Assembly (NCBI GenBank): GCA_951804985.1
Contig: OX638131.1
Coordinates: 106,660,464-106,724,463 of the forward strand
Reading direction: 5' to 3'
Length of the DNA: 64,000 nt
DNA from: Dryomyza anilis
Lineage: Eukaryota > Arthropoda > Insecta > Diptera > Dryomyzidae
Part shown: piece after piece, positions 11,216 through 22,260 of the stretch
Layout of the letters: every line of letters begins with the position of its first letter
Position numbering within the stretch: the first letter of the stretch is position 1
The notes under the pieces: model-generated
What the model was told of the DNA's origin: nothing
The model's input: only the letters and a program-made list of their open reading frames with translations
Databases searched by the model: none
Position numbers and translations under genes: made by a program

Positions 11216-11318
11216 TTGTATTTTTGGGTCTTTGTATTTTTGTGTCTCTTTATACTGGTAACTCTTTTAAATATTCATGATTTGGAGTTTTTTCTATTTT
11301 GTATTTTCATCTCTTCGA

Positions 11319-12560
11319 AGTTATATCGTCACTAACATGCCAAAGAGTCGACTGTGTAATTTTTGACATTTGCGTTTTTTTTTTTACTTTTTTTTAATAT
11401 AGTTTTTCCTCAAGTATACTGTCCCAAAATCGTGTGAGGTTTTGTTGGATATTTCTAGCCACATAAGACAAAACCAAAAGGGCGAATTCCAAAAATTGAA
11501 AATGTTGTCATACCAAAAGGGCAAATCTTTTCGTATTTTTTGCCATAACTTTTGCTTGGTATAAGATAAAATAGTGGTATAAAGGCATTAATTGTTTGTT
11601 TTTAAAGCACCTATCGATCATCATCATTATTTCAAAATATTTTGTGAATTTTTATCATTTGCAAGAAAAATGTTTCGCAAATTATTTTAAAATAATGATG
11701 CCAATCGATAGGTGCTTTGAAAGCAAAAAATAAATGCCTTTGCATCACTATTTTATCTTGCAGCAATAAAGAGTTATAGCAAAAAAACGAAATGATTCGC
11801 CCCTTTTGGCATGACACTTTCAATTTTTCAAATTTCTTCGTTTTTTTGCTATAACTCTTTATAGGTGCTAGATCAAATATTGGTGTGAAAACATTAATTG
11901 TTCGTTTTTAAAGCACACATCGATTGGCATCAGTATTAAAACATATGTTGTCAAACATTTTTCTGTGAAATAGCAAATCGCAAATTTAATATTTGGAAAA
12001 TTATTTTTAAACAATGATACCAATCGATAGGTGCTTTGAAAGCAAACAATAAATGCCTTTACATCACTATTTTATCTTGCACCAATATAGAGTTATGGCA
12101 AAAAAACGAAATGATTCGCCCTTTTGGCAAGACAAGATTTTCAATTTTTCAAAGTTCTTCGTTTTTTTATACATATAACTCTTTTTTAGTGCAAGGAATT
12201 TATTTTTAAATAATGATGCCAATCGATAGGTGCTTTGAAAACAATCTATAAATGCCTTTATATCACTCTTTTATATCATAAAATTTATCGAAAATAAAGA
12301 GTTCTAGCATAAAAAAAATATAAGCGTTTTTAGCAGGATATAGCCTAACAAAATCCATATTTATAATTCAGTAAGTTGTACAAATCCAAAAAAATGCCAT
12401 ATACGTTATAATAATTAATGAAAAAACCTAAATAACAAAATAAATTGAAGAAAAAATAAATTTGACTAATTTTTAAAGCAATTCAAACTTTAAAATTTGA
12501 TTTCCCAACATATTTAAAAATGCACAACCGCCCCTTTGGCATCACAGTGACGATATAACC
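11319..12560. mobile_element. foldback element with repeated ~315-bp palindromic units
   Basis: Outer inverted ends are AGTTATATCGTCACT (11319-11333) and AGTGACGATATAAC (12546-12559); a matching ATGCCAAAG/CTTTGGCAT lies just inside. Between them are nested hairpin units. Each arm contains GGGCGAATC/GATTCGCCC, TTTTTTGC.ATAACTC, a 'GATAAAATAGTGATG' block and AATCGATAGGTGCTTTGAAA, and reads back as its own reverse complement. The last motif recurs near 11705, 12022 and 12223. No transposase frame is present. The structure resembles foldback or satellite-bearing DNA elements. Confidence 0.75.
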
Positions 12561-12639
12561 TAGTATTTTGAATACTTTTGTCACTTTGTACTTTGTGATT
12601 TTTGTATCTTCATCTCTTCGGACTTTGACATCTTAGAAC

Positions 12640-13320
12640 TACACTTAAAATAAAAAGTCTGTAACAGTAGCAAAAAAGTTTGCCAATATAGCAAAAATGT
12701 TTGCTGAAAAGAGAAAAACGCCGGATTCTGCTGAAACAGCAAATGACAGTTTGCTGTTTCAGTGAACTTTGTTTATGCTATTAGAGCAGACAATTTTTGC
12801 TGTTTTAACAATTTTGTTTGCTGTTAACTCCAATTCATAAAAAAAATAAAAGAAATATATTTTTTTGTATTTTAATATTTTTTTGTTATATATGATATAC
12901 TTTATTTATTTTTATATTATTATTTTTTATTATATTTATTTTATTTATTTTTATTTATTTTTATTTATCTCATATTTTTATTTTACCTTTATTTCACTAT
13001 TTCGCTCTTGCATACGTGCATTATTATTACGTATAAGAAATATCCCTTTTGAATAAACATGTTGTCGAATAAGAGTCTACGAATTATAGACACATTTAGT
13101 TGCAGCGTCTCGTGACTATGGCGTCATCTAGTGCAGGTTAGCTACACTAGCGATATGCACACCAGTGATACTAGCACGATCTTGATCACTAGCAGAACTA
13201 AGATTCCCAGCAAACAGTTCGCTATTGCAGATAAAAGTATGCTGTAAATGCAAATTAAAGTGTGCTAAAATTTAGCAGTTAGAGTATGCTATTAATAGCA
13301 GACTTTTTATTTTGAGTGTA
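12640..13320. mobile_element. MITE-like element, ~22-bp TIRs flanked by TA
   Basis: Left end TACACTTAAAATAAAAAGTC (12640) and right end ending ACTTTTTATTTTGAGTGTA (13320) are inverted repeats, and the symmetry continues inside as AGCA/TGCT-rich sequence (TTTGCTGTTTCAG, ATTTAGCAGTTAGAGTATGC). The element interrupts the T-rich satellite cleanly. A non-homologous core (13070-13200, with GTGACTATGGCGTCATCTAG) may be captured DNA. A 63-codon frame inside is AT filler. Confidence 0.75.
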
Positions 13321-14070
13321 CTTAATTTTTGTTACTTTCATCACTTGGTACCTTCGTCTTTCGATTCTTTTCTCTATTGGTATTTTCGTCTTTTTGTACA
13401 AAAGTCACTTTGTGCGTTCGTCTCAACGTACATTCATTCGTCACTTTGTAGTTTTATATCTTTGTGCTAGGAATTACTATGTCTTCGTGTATTCCAATCT
13501 TTCTATTTTCGACACTTCGTACATTTGTATCTTTCTACTTTAATATTGTACTTTCGTCTATTGCTTCTTTGACATATTCTCTCGGTTATATCTTAGTACT
13601 TTCGAAATTTCGTACTTTTGACACTTTCGTACTTTTGACACTTTCGTACTTTCGTATATTTTTGTAGTTTAATTTCTTAGTCATTTAGTTTTTTATAGTT
13701 TCATCTTTTTGTATTTTGTACTTTCGGTTTTTTTTCTTAATCACATTGTTTTTCTTTTGTATTATTTCGTTTATTTTAGTTTTTTTCTAAATCGTCTCTT
13801 CGCTTCTTGAACATATTCTCTCCGTTATATCTTAGTACTTTCGAAATTTCGTACTTTTGACACTTTCGTACTTTTGAAACTTTCGTATTTTCGTATATTT
13901 TTGTAGTTTAATTTCTTAGTCATTTAGTATTTTATAGTTTCATCTTTTTGTTATCCTATCCTCGTACTTTCCGTTTTTTTTTTTCTTACTCACATTGTTG
14001 TACTTTAGTATTATTGTACTTTCGTTTATTTTAGTTTCTTTGTACTTTCGTATAATACATCATAATCATC

Positions 14071-14895
14071 CCTTTGGTCTTTTTTTGTAATTTTGTCTCA
14101 TGGTACTTTTACATTTTTGTACTTTTAAACTTTCGTACTCTCTATGAATTTTTTTTATTTTGTTGGCTCTATTTTTTTTTATTTATCACTTCGTTTCCTC
14201 TTTCACATTTCATTCCCTCGTTCTTTGATCTCAACGTCAATGCACTCAAAGCCTTTGCCGTTAAATTTACCTGCGCTTTAATTCTGTTTGACACCAATGA
14301 TCTCTATCAAATATAGATTTCCTGCGGGAAGGATACGCTGCTGTTGGCGCAGGACTTTAATGATTTTTACTAGGAATTCAATGAACTGACATATGACGTA
14401 GGTGTTGACTGGTAGTGGTTGAGCATGGTAGTAGTTAACAGCATAATGAAATCAGTTGGAAAACTCACAAAGAATGCGTTTTAAGTGAGGCACGTGAGGG
14501 CGCTACTAACACAAACACAAAAAACACACAGACACCTTTTATAAATATGTAAAATGCATGCATTGTTTGCCATTCTGTTTAGGCCATTTGCATGCATTTC
14601 CATGTAGCACCTAGGTGCTGAGCATAATTTAAAATGTTTGTCTTGTGGGTGCGCGCAACTTTTGTCCCGTGCACAATATCTGTGCATTTGTATGTGTTGC
14701 CATATATATATATTTTTTATTAGTATGTATTTTATTTTTATTTTTGTAGTCAATAGCAATATTGGTCTGTATGTGTGTGTTGGTGAATATTTGCGTTTAT
14801 GAGGGTGACTGGGCCACTTCCGGTGACCTAATGCCTAAACACGCGATATAAACATTCGCAACACCTACTCGTTGCTTTGCATGCAAACATGCAAC
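14071..14895. other. spacer between satellite and GAGA patch, no gene
   Basis: Starts T-rich, then becomes more balanced at 14220-14480 and 14560-14880. The minus-strand frame 14481-14759 (92 codons) is low in complexity and lacks homology I can recognise. No splice pair supports an exon. Confidence 0.4.
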
Positions 14896-14899
14896 AACA

Positions 14900-15005
14900 C
14901 CCACAACGAGTGGAAATATAGAGAGAGAGAGAGTGAGAGACAGAAAGTGTATGATAAAGAGTACGGGAGTGTGTTAAAGAGTGTGCACACAAAATGAGTG
15001 ACCAT
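14900..15005. promoter_or_regulatory. GAGA-factor/Zeste-like motif patch
   Basis: A (GA)n run, GAGAGAGAGAGAG, lies at about 14920-14933 and is followed by GAGAGACAGAAAG. Zeste-type YGAGYG motifs flank it: CGAGTG at 14907 and TGAGTG at 14995. GAGA factor (Trl) binding to GAGAG and Zeste binding to YGAGYG are established in Drosophila. Function here is inferred from motif density only. Confidence 0.4.
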
Positions 15006-16140
15006 TAGTAGTAGAGAGTAAAACAGTGGGCAAATTACATGAATTCGTCGACATATTAAAAATGATACTATTTAAATATGAGTGATACTATTCTCAATGC
15101 GTTTTCACAATGAGATTTGAAATTCCGTAGATTTTTAAGAGCGTTTATGTAGAACGTGTGTGTCTTATTGATAATATAAATGGTTTAATTTTAAAAATTA
15201 AATACTGTATGCATTATTAGGGACATTTTTATTCAAAAACACGTTCATATTCTTAAGCATTCTTAAACAGACATTCTTAATTTGAATTTTGAAAAATTAC
15301 AAATATCTAATTTTCTAAAAGAGCGAATTATATATTCCACTCAAGCAATCCTTGTTCTATACATATTGTCCGTGTTTAAAAACCGTGTCAAAAATAATTT
15401 GTGAAAACTTCCGCACAGGTGGTAAATTATGCTTTTTAAAATATCTTTAGTTTTTTGATATTTCCTATATTTTTATTGACCTCCGCACGTCGAAAAACAA
15501 AATGAGAAAAACATTTTGCCATACTCATTCCATACTCTACTTATATATAATTCGAGATTGCTGATTTTGATTGCATAATCAGTTTTTTTCTAATACGAAA
15601 CTTTTTTAAGACATTTTTTTACAGTTACAAAAAAAGAATTAGTTTTTCAAGAATCTTTAAACGCACTTTCAATTGTCAAGACTAATTAAAATATACGAAT
15701 AAATACTATTATTCCATACGTTTTTAAAATATTTGAATTTAAACTCGAAAAATATGAATTTTTTTATACTATTTTTGGATGATTTTTTTGGCATTTTTGA
15801 TTTAATAATTAATAAGAAAATCATGTATGGTTATGTTTATTATTATTATATATATTAATTATTATTTATTAAATTAGTCTTAACAATTAATAGAAAAATT
15901 GCGTTTAAGTTTTTTTGTAAAACTAGTTTTTCACAGTACTTTATTTTTTTTTATTCTAAGCACAGCTTAAGAATACGATTTTGAAATGGCAAACCTTACT
16001 GAAGAGAAATGTCAAAAGAGCGGCAAGAAATATGGCGTCGTTTGCTGTCCCTGTCACTCTGCTTTTGTAGCGTCCCTGTTAAAAAACCCTTTAGATAGCC
16101 GATCATTGTTAAATCTACTCAGGAGGTCATGCTGATCAAG
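15006..16140. other. AT-rich non-coding stretch, no gene
   Basis: Mostly plain AT-rich sequence. A phrase at 15130-15165 (TTTTTAAGAGCGTTT then GTGTGTGTCTTATT) resembles the end of the 8.5-10.8 kb element and may be a relic. A GC-richer patch at 16000-16080 (GCGGCAAGAAATATGGCGTC, GCGTCCCTG) has no recognised feature. Confidence 0.4.
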
Positions 16141-16142
16141 AA

Positions 16143-16402
16143 TATATATCGTCAGTGATACTGCAAAACCGCCTAACTGCATGTGAAAATTGCACCTAAT
16201 TTTGTGTTATAATTGGGTTTTTAATGATATGTTCATCGGATAAATTAGATAAATGCCATTATAAGTTATGACATAATTAATATTGTATGAAGTAAGTGTA
16301 GAATTGAGAATGAAAATAGTTTTGTTTCTTCTGTAAAATTCATTTTGTAAGAGGTATTCGAAAATGTAGATAGGCGGTTTTGCAGTATCACCGACGATAT
16401 AC
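16143..16402. mobile_element. ~260-bp MITE with ~30-bp TIRs
   Basis: GTGATACTGCAAAACCGCCT near 16155 and its inverse AGGCGGTTTTGCAGTATCAC near 16372 are perfect inverted repeats. The symmetry extends outward through TATCGTC/GACGATA. The interior has no coding capacity. The superfamily is not assignable. Confidence 0.8.
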
Positions 16403-17354
16403 TTTTCAATACCGAATATGTTTTTTTCTATGTGTTACAAACGACGTACCAAACTGAATATACCCTTTCACTCTTAGTGTAGAGTATAAAAATGGGAGTA
16501 CAATTAAAAAAGTTGTAATTTTTATGTACAGTCGCACAGTGTTGCACTGATGGCCAAAATTGACAAAAACAAAAGTTATTGATAATACTTCAATTAAGGG
16601 AAATCCAAATTTTTGTTGTACTATTGCAAACACGACGCTTCAAAATAAATATTTTATTAAAAAAATGTTTACGTATATTTTTATTTGGTAAATGCAAGAT
16701 TTTTAAAAAAAATTAGTTTTTTTTAGGAATATTCACATATTTTACAATTTGGTCTGTTGGTCTAAGTTTTAGCAATCCGTCAAAAAAAAATTTTTGACAT
16801 TCGCAACATGTATTAAGTGCTGTAACTATTAAAACATGTATTTTTCAGTGAAATTTCTAAACTTGATCGAAAACTTTAGCAGTGCAAATAAAAAAAAGTC
16901 AAAAAAACGCCTCTGAGTTTATTTTTTTTATATAAAGCAAAATATATTTTATCTAAGTTTTTTAGGGTCCTTTCAATACCATTTTTGAAGTATGGCGTGA
17001 CATAAAAGGTGATAGTGACAAGCTAGATGAATTTATTTAATTTTTTACAAATAGAACAGTAATATTAATGAGGATTAGATTTCAAAATTTATGTATAATG
17101 AATGTGCTTTCCGGTAGAAATCTTCTTTGTAGAGCTGCAGTAAAAGTTTTAGTACTGTGAGTTTCGGTGTGGTGAGTTTTGGTATGATGAGTTTCGGTGT
17201 GGTGAGTTTGAAGAATTTGGGATGATTGATGTACTGAAATTGAAAACGTTTTCGCCACTTTTCATACTTAAGTTTCTTTTGCTCTTTAAACAATGAAATT
17301 CAGGTGTATCTAACCAAAGTCAAATGCAAAAATATTTTTTCAGGTGTACCTAAA
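16403..17354. other. AT-rich stretch with a short 18-bp tandem repeat
   Basis: Mostly featureless. At 17157-17216, three to four copies of an 18-bp unit (GTGAGTTTCGGTGTG with TTTGGTATGAT variants) occur in tandem and encode the repetitive minus-strand peptide at 17075-17293. No exon or RNA gene is seen. Confidence 0.45.
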
Positions 17355-17426
17355 AACGCACAGCTCAAATAGTGAGAGAGTTCATCCTAAGTTCTTCAGG
17401 ACTGTAGCTCCAAACTATTATTATTA
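17355..17426 (+). mobile_element. 3' fragment of the tRNA-derived SINE
   Basis: ACGCACAGCTCAAATAGTGA, GAGAGTTCATCCTAAGTTCT and CAGGACTGTAGCTCCAAACT match the last ~70 bp of the full SINE at 8804-9121. An ATT-type tail follows (17415-17426). The head and body are missing, consistent with 5' truncation at insertion or later loss. Confidence 0.8.
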
Positions 17427-17599
17427 AATTGTACAAAAAAAATAATAATATATTTTTGTTGGTAATTCAATCCATTATAAAAATTGTCCAAATGCTACTC
17501 TATTGACTGATTTCATTAGATATTTTAATTACTCAACAGCTGAGAATGTGACACATTTAATGATTGTTGGTTCCCAACAACGAACAACACTTGTAGAGT

Positions 17600-17975
17600 C
17601 CACATTATATACTGAGCACAAACTCACTCAGTGAGTGAACGAGTAACACACACGGAGTACTGCAATATAGAGGGGGTTTGCTGGTGAACAACGAGTACTT
17701 TTGTAAATGGGTGGCTTTGTGTGAACGAGTGACTATGCTTACGAGTGCTTGTTTTAAACGAGTGCATCGTATGCTGTGAGCAGGTGAGAAACAGTAACAA
17801 CGAGTGCGATTGCTGAGTAACCAACAAGCAACAATTCGTGTTGAATGGTGAAAAACGAGCGAACGTACAACAGTCGTCGTCGTCGTTGCGCCAGCTAAAA
17901 CTACTCGTTGTCGTTGTTGCCGTTGCGGTTGTCGCTGTTGTTTGTCACTTTACTTGACTTTGGTGGCGCTCGGCT
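17600..17975 (+). promoter_or_regulatory. promoter-proximal cluster of Zeste-like YGAGYG motifs
   Basis: Motifs, either strand: TGAGTG (as CACTCA) at 17625 and directly at 17632, CGAGTG at 17726, 17742, 17759 and 17801, and CGAGCG at 17856. That is seven within about 240 bp and within 360 bp upstream of the predicted start at 17986. A (GTC)n run follows at 17875-17886. Zeste binding to YGAGYG near promoters of homeotic and other developmental fly genes is established; activity at this locus is inferred. Confidence 0.45.
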
Positions 17976-17979
17976 CCAA

Positions 17980-18020
17980 GCATTCAGTTCGTCGTGATCT
18001 TTCGTTGCGTGTGGACTTGT
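17980..18020 (+). promoter_or_regulatory. TATA-less initiator + DPE core promoter, +1 near 17986
   Basis: The initiator is ATTCAGTTC (consensus TCAKTY) with A+1 at 17986. At the correct +28 to +33 spacing (18013-18018) lies GGACTT, preceded by GT, close to the fly DPE (DSWYVY; five of six positions). There is no TATA box 25-35 bp upstream. The exact initiator-to-DPE spacing, the upstream YGAGYG cluster and the abrupt change to an A-rich leader-like sequence downstream all fit a DPE-type developmental promoter on the + strand. Chance occurrence in 64 kb is possible. Confidence 0.5.
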
Positions 18021-18109
18021 TACTCGTTGTGTAGTCGTAACTGTTCTAACGTGTTGTTTTTATGCGTTTACATTGCGTATAAACTACGGTGTTCTCGTGT
18101 GTGTGTGTT

Positions 18110-19128
18110 TCTGTTGAAATTGATTGAAATACAAAATTCAATAGAATTTCAAAAACAACAAATTGAAATCGTGCAAATTTCAAAGCGTAAAATTAAAAAC
18201 GTATAAATTTACAAAAAAAAAACATCAAATTAAAAATTTCGAGAATCAAAATAGATTTAAAGTAAAAATTTACAAAATTCGGAAAAACGAATATTTTTAA
18301 ATTGTGCAAAATCAACAATTTTTAGTTAAAAACAAATTTTGAAAAATCAAAAAACTAAATTTGAAAAATCAAAAACAAATATAAATAAAAATCAAAAACA
18401 ATTTTTTTAAAATCAAAAACAATTTTTTTAAATTCAGAAATTATTTTAAAAAGTTTAAAAATCGGTTTTAAAGTGAAAATTAGTAAATTGAATATTGTAA
18501 ACAATAAATTCATTTTTGTAATAAATTAAATAAAAATTTTTGAAAACAAAAATAATTTTCAAAATTCATAAATTTAAAAAAATCTCTATAATTAATTTTT
18601 AAACTAAGTAAATTAGTTTTAAAAACAAAAAAGTTAATTTAAAAAACTATATTTTTTAGTTGAAAAAAAAAAATAATAAAAAAATAAAAATCATTTAAAA
18701 AAAAAATTAAAATACAAAAATTAAAATAAAAATTTAATTTGTAAAACATATAAATAAAGTTAAATTTTTTAAAATCAAATAAAATACAGTGCAAAATTTT
18801 AAAACCAGTAAAAAAACATAAATTATTAAAAATCAAATTCTTCGAAAGAAACAACGTAAAATCAAAATTTCAAAGGTCTGAAATAAAACAAATATATTTT
18901 TGTTAAAAAAAAATACATATTTTTTGTGAAAACACAAAAAAAATTAACCAAAAATTTTGTGAAGTGTTTTAAAAGAGTGTGCAGCAAGATTCTACAAAAA
19001 AACCTAGAATTTTTTGGTAATTTATTTATTCTTTAATTAACATATATCAAAGAAATTATAAAAAAAAGAAAAATAACTAAAAAAGAGAGCAGCACCAAAT
19101 AAATTAAAAAAAAGGTTTATAAATTATA
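18110..19128 (+). other. A-rich leader-like stretch downstream of the candidate promoter
   Basis: About 1 kb of strongly A-over-T skewed sequence made of phrases such as AAAATCAAAAACAA and AAATTTACAAAA, with few ATGs, begins about 120 bp after the predicted start. Such A-rich sequence is common in long fly 5' leaders. No convincing GTRAGT donor is visible at its end; the nearest weak options are GGTAATTT near 19016 and AAGGTTTA near 19111. Transcription is inferred. Confidence 0.3.
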
Positions 19129-19439
19129 ATGCCAACGAAAGTACTTTTGATGAACGACCTGATTTTTGTGATAATTATTAAATGTTGTTGTTGTAGAACA
19201 TATGCAATTTTCTATAAGAAAAAACGACCACTATTTAGCGGAAATATATATTTTTTATTTATTTATTTTTTGTTGTTGTTTTGGTTTTGCCAACAACACG
19301 CGCGCCAAACACAAACAACAAGAACAACAATTATTTTCATTGTATTTGTTGCCGGCTCATGGAGGTTTTGTTGTTGTTGCCACTGTTGTTGTTGTTGTGT
19401 ATTAACAGTTATATTCCAGCGATTGTTGTGATGTGAGAA

Positions 19440-19989
19440 TTTCATGTAATTCGTATGTTTTCATTTTTGTAAATTTTATTTTATTCATATTTTGATAATT
19501 ATGACAATTTCGATTACTTAGTTTTGGTGAAATTTGAGTTTATATGTTTATTTTTCTTACTCATTGTTTTTTTTTTTAATTTTAAAGTTATTGAATTATT
19601 TTTATTTTTAGTTTTATTTTGTTTTATTTTATTTAGTTTGGTTTAATTTGTTTTTATTTATGTTATTTTTAATTTTATTTATTTTATTTTATTTTATTTA
19701 ATTTGATTTCTTATTTTTATTTAAAATTAATTTATTTTATTTTTGATTTGATTTTATTTTATGTTATTTTGTATTGTTTGATTTTTTTAATTTATTTGGT
19801 TTTGATTAATTTTGTTTTGATTTATTTTAGTTAATTTTATTTTATTTCATTGTAATACTAATTATTTTATTTGAATTTATGAATTTCTTTTTATTTTGTT
19901 TTGTTTTTTTTGTATTTTATATTATTTTATTTGTTTTTATTTTGTTTACTTTGGTTTCGATTTATATAGATTTTTTATTTTATTTATAT
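19440..19989 (+). repeat. T-rich low-complexity stretch (TTTTATTTTATTT type)
   Basis: T-over-A skewed sequence with irregular TTTTATT phrases, leading into the 11-bp array. The hydrophobic 63- and 279-codon frames that start here are artefacts of the repeat. Confidence 0.7.
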
Positions 19990-20860
19990 ATATATTTATT
20001 TTATATTTATTTTATGTTTATTTTATATTTATTTTATATTTATTTTATTTTTATTTTAAATATATTTTAAATTTATTTTATATTTATTTTATTTTTATTT
20101 TATATTTATTTTGTATTTATTTTATATTTATTTTATATTTATTTTATATTTATTTTGTATTTATTTTATATTTATTTTATATTTATTTTATATTTATTTT
20201 GTATTTATTTTATATATATTTTATATTTATTTTGTATTTATTTTATATATATTTTATATTTATTTTATTTATATTTTATATTTATTTTATATTTGTTTCA
20301 TATTTATTTTATATTTATTTTATATTTATTTTGTATTTATTTTATAGTTATTTTATATTTATTTTATATTTATTTTATATTTATTTTATTTTATATTTAT
20401 TTTATATATATTTTATATTTATTTTATATATATTTTATATTTATTTTATATTTATTTTATATTTATTGTATATTTATTTTGTATTTATTTTATATTTATT
20501 TTATATTTATTTTATATTTATTTTATATTTATTTTATATTTATTTTATATTTATTTTATATTTATTTTATATTTATTTTATATTTATTTTATATTTATTT
20601 TATATTTATTTTATATTTATTTTATATTTATTTTATATTTATTTTATATTTATTTTATATTTATTTTATATTTATTTTATATTTATTTTATATTTATTTT
20701 ATATTTATTTTATATTTATTTTATATTTATTTTAAATTTATTTTATATTTATTTTATTTTTATTTTAAATTTATTTTATATTTATTTTATATTTATTTTA
20801 TATTTATTTTATGTTTATTTTATATTTATTTTATATTTATTTATTTTATATTATTTTATC
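19990..20860 (+). repeat. 11-bp minisatellite (TTTTATATTTA)n, ~79 copies
   Basis: The unit TTTTATATTTA is repeated head to tail, nearly perfect from about 20490 to 20730 and with variants (TTTTGTATTTA, TTTTATATATA) to the left. Because TTTTATATTTA lacks a stop in the + frames used, long phenylalanine/tyrosine/isoleucine-rich frames of 250 and 279 codons result. These are not genes. Confidence 0.95.
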
Positions 20861-22260
20861 ATGTTTCAAATTCTATCAAAATAATGTTCGCATTTCAACT
20901 CGACTGAATTGTTTTATACGTCGATTCTCAAATATAAACATATTTCAATGAATTCACATTCTGTGGAACGAAAAAAGTAAAGTGGACTCTTCTATTCCGA
21001 ATGATTGTTTATTTTTTGCATGAGTTTTATTTTTATATTTTTGTTGTTATTATGTTTTATATAGTATTTTTTAATTGATTTTAATTTGCTCGAATATTTA
21101 AAATTTGGCTCAATTATGCTTTATTTATTTTTAATTAATTTATTTTATTGTAGTTTTTATTGCATTTTATTTTATATGTAATTTAAGTTTTTTATTTTAT
21201 TTTGTATTTATATTTTTTTATTTTATATTTATGTTTTTTATTTTTTAATAAAATATATTTAATTTTTGTTTTGTTTTGTTTTATTTTATACTAATTTTTT
21301 TATTTTATATTTATATATTTTTTTGTATAATATAAATTTAATTTTATTTTTTATTATTTTTAATCTTAATTATTTTTAGTTTCAGGTTTAATTTTGTATT
21401 TTTTTTAATTATTTATTTTTATTATTATTTTTGTTTTTTTTATTTCCTCTTTTTTCTTCATTTTTATTAAATTTTTTATTTTTTATATTAAAAATTTTCA
21501 AATTTGTCTTTTTAAACGTTTTTTTTAGGTTGCTTTCTTGTCTGTCTGTTCAGTACAAATTTTGTAATTGATTTTAAACTACCTTCGCGGTGTGCTATAG
21601 ACTTGAGATTTTAAATATTGCCTTGAATTGGATGACAATGCAATATTATCGGTATCTTGGTTCATCATGGTTCTATCGTCATGATTCCAGACACTTTGAA
21701 ACATGAATATTTTTCATTTTAATAGTATTAGGCCTTTCGAATTTTAACTGACACAAAAAAAAAATAAGAAAAAGAAACAAATATTTTTTAATATAAAACG
21801 TTTTTACTTACGGTGAATTTTTAATATGATTTAAAATGAATCGGGGGGCGGTAGATAAAATAATCTATTGGATCATAAGATCTCATTAAAAACGTTTTAT
21901 ATTTCATATATTTTTTTTATTGGAATTTTCTTTTTTTATTTTCTATTTTATTTTTTTTTATTCTTTTTTTTTATTTTTTTTTTTATTTTTGCTTTATATA
22001 TTTATTTATTTTTTTGATGTCAATACATTTTTATTTTCTGTTTAATTTTTTTTTTTTTTTTTATTTTAATTTTTTTGTATATTTTTGTTTTTTATTTTTT
22101 TTTATTTAGCATTTTTTTCATTTCTTTAGCGTTTGTTTAATTAAATTTCAACCTTATCTTTACATTTAATCTAAAAATAAAATCGATTAATTTCTTGAAA
22201 ATCAACGAAAATATTTAAAAAGTCTGAAATATGTGGCACCACATTTAAGATTAGTATCAC
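20861..22260. other. T-rich low-complexity region with one small inverted repeat
   Basis: Mostly TTTTATTTT-like sequence. An inverted pair, AATATAAAACGTTTTT (about 21791) and AAAAACGTTTTATATTT (about 21888), encloses roughly 85 bp including GGGGGGCGGTAGATAAAATA and may be a small MITE. Segment 21530-21720 is more balanced but not recognisable. Confidence 0.4.

Larger units (their letters stand above)
11216..14070 (+). repeat. T-rich degenerate satellite (TTCGTACTTTTGTCACT type), interrupted by two elements
   Basis: Segments 11216-11318, 12561-12639 and 13321-14070 consist of degenerate phrases such as TTCGTACTTTTGACACTTTCG, CACTTTGTAC and TTTTGTATCTTCATCTCTTCG. A 238-bp block containing ACATATTCTCTC and TATCTTAGTACTTTCGAAAT is tandemly duplicated (13572 and 13810). 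The three segments read as one satellite split by insertions at 11319-12560 and 12640-13320. Short frames on the + strand are serine/phenylalanine-rich by-products. Confidence 0.7.

Noticed and set aside
19129..19431. 100-codon + frame beginning with ATG after the A-rich leader-like stretch
   Set aside because: Cysteine runs come from (TGT/TTG)n triplets; no domain; the opposite strand gives an equally long Q-rich frame. An upstream ORF role cannot be excluded.
19896..20907. Open frames of 279 and 250 codons rich in F, Y, I and L
   Set aside because: They translate the 11-bp (TTTTATATTTA)n array in different registers; extreme low complexity, no flanking exon signals.
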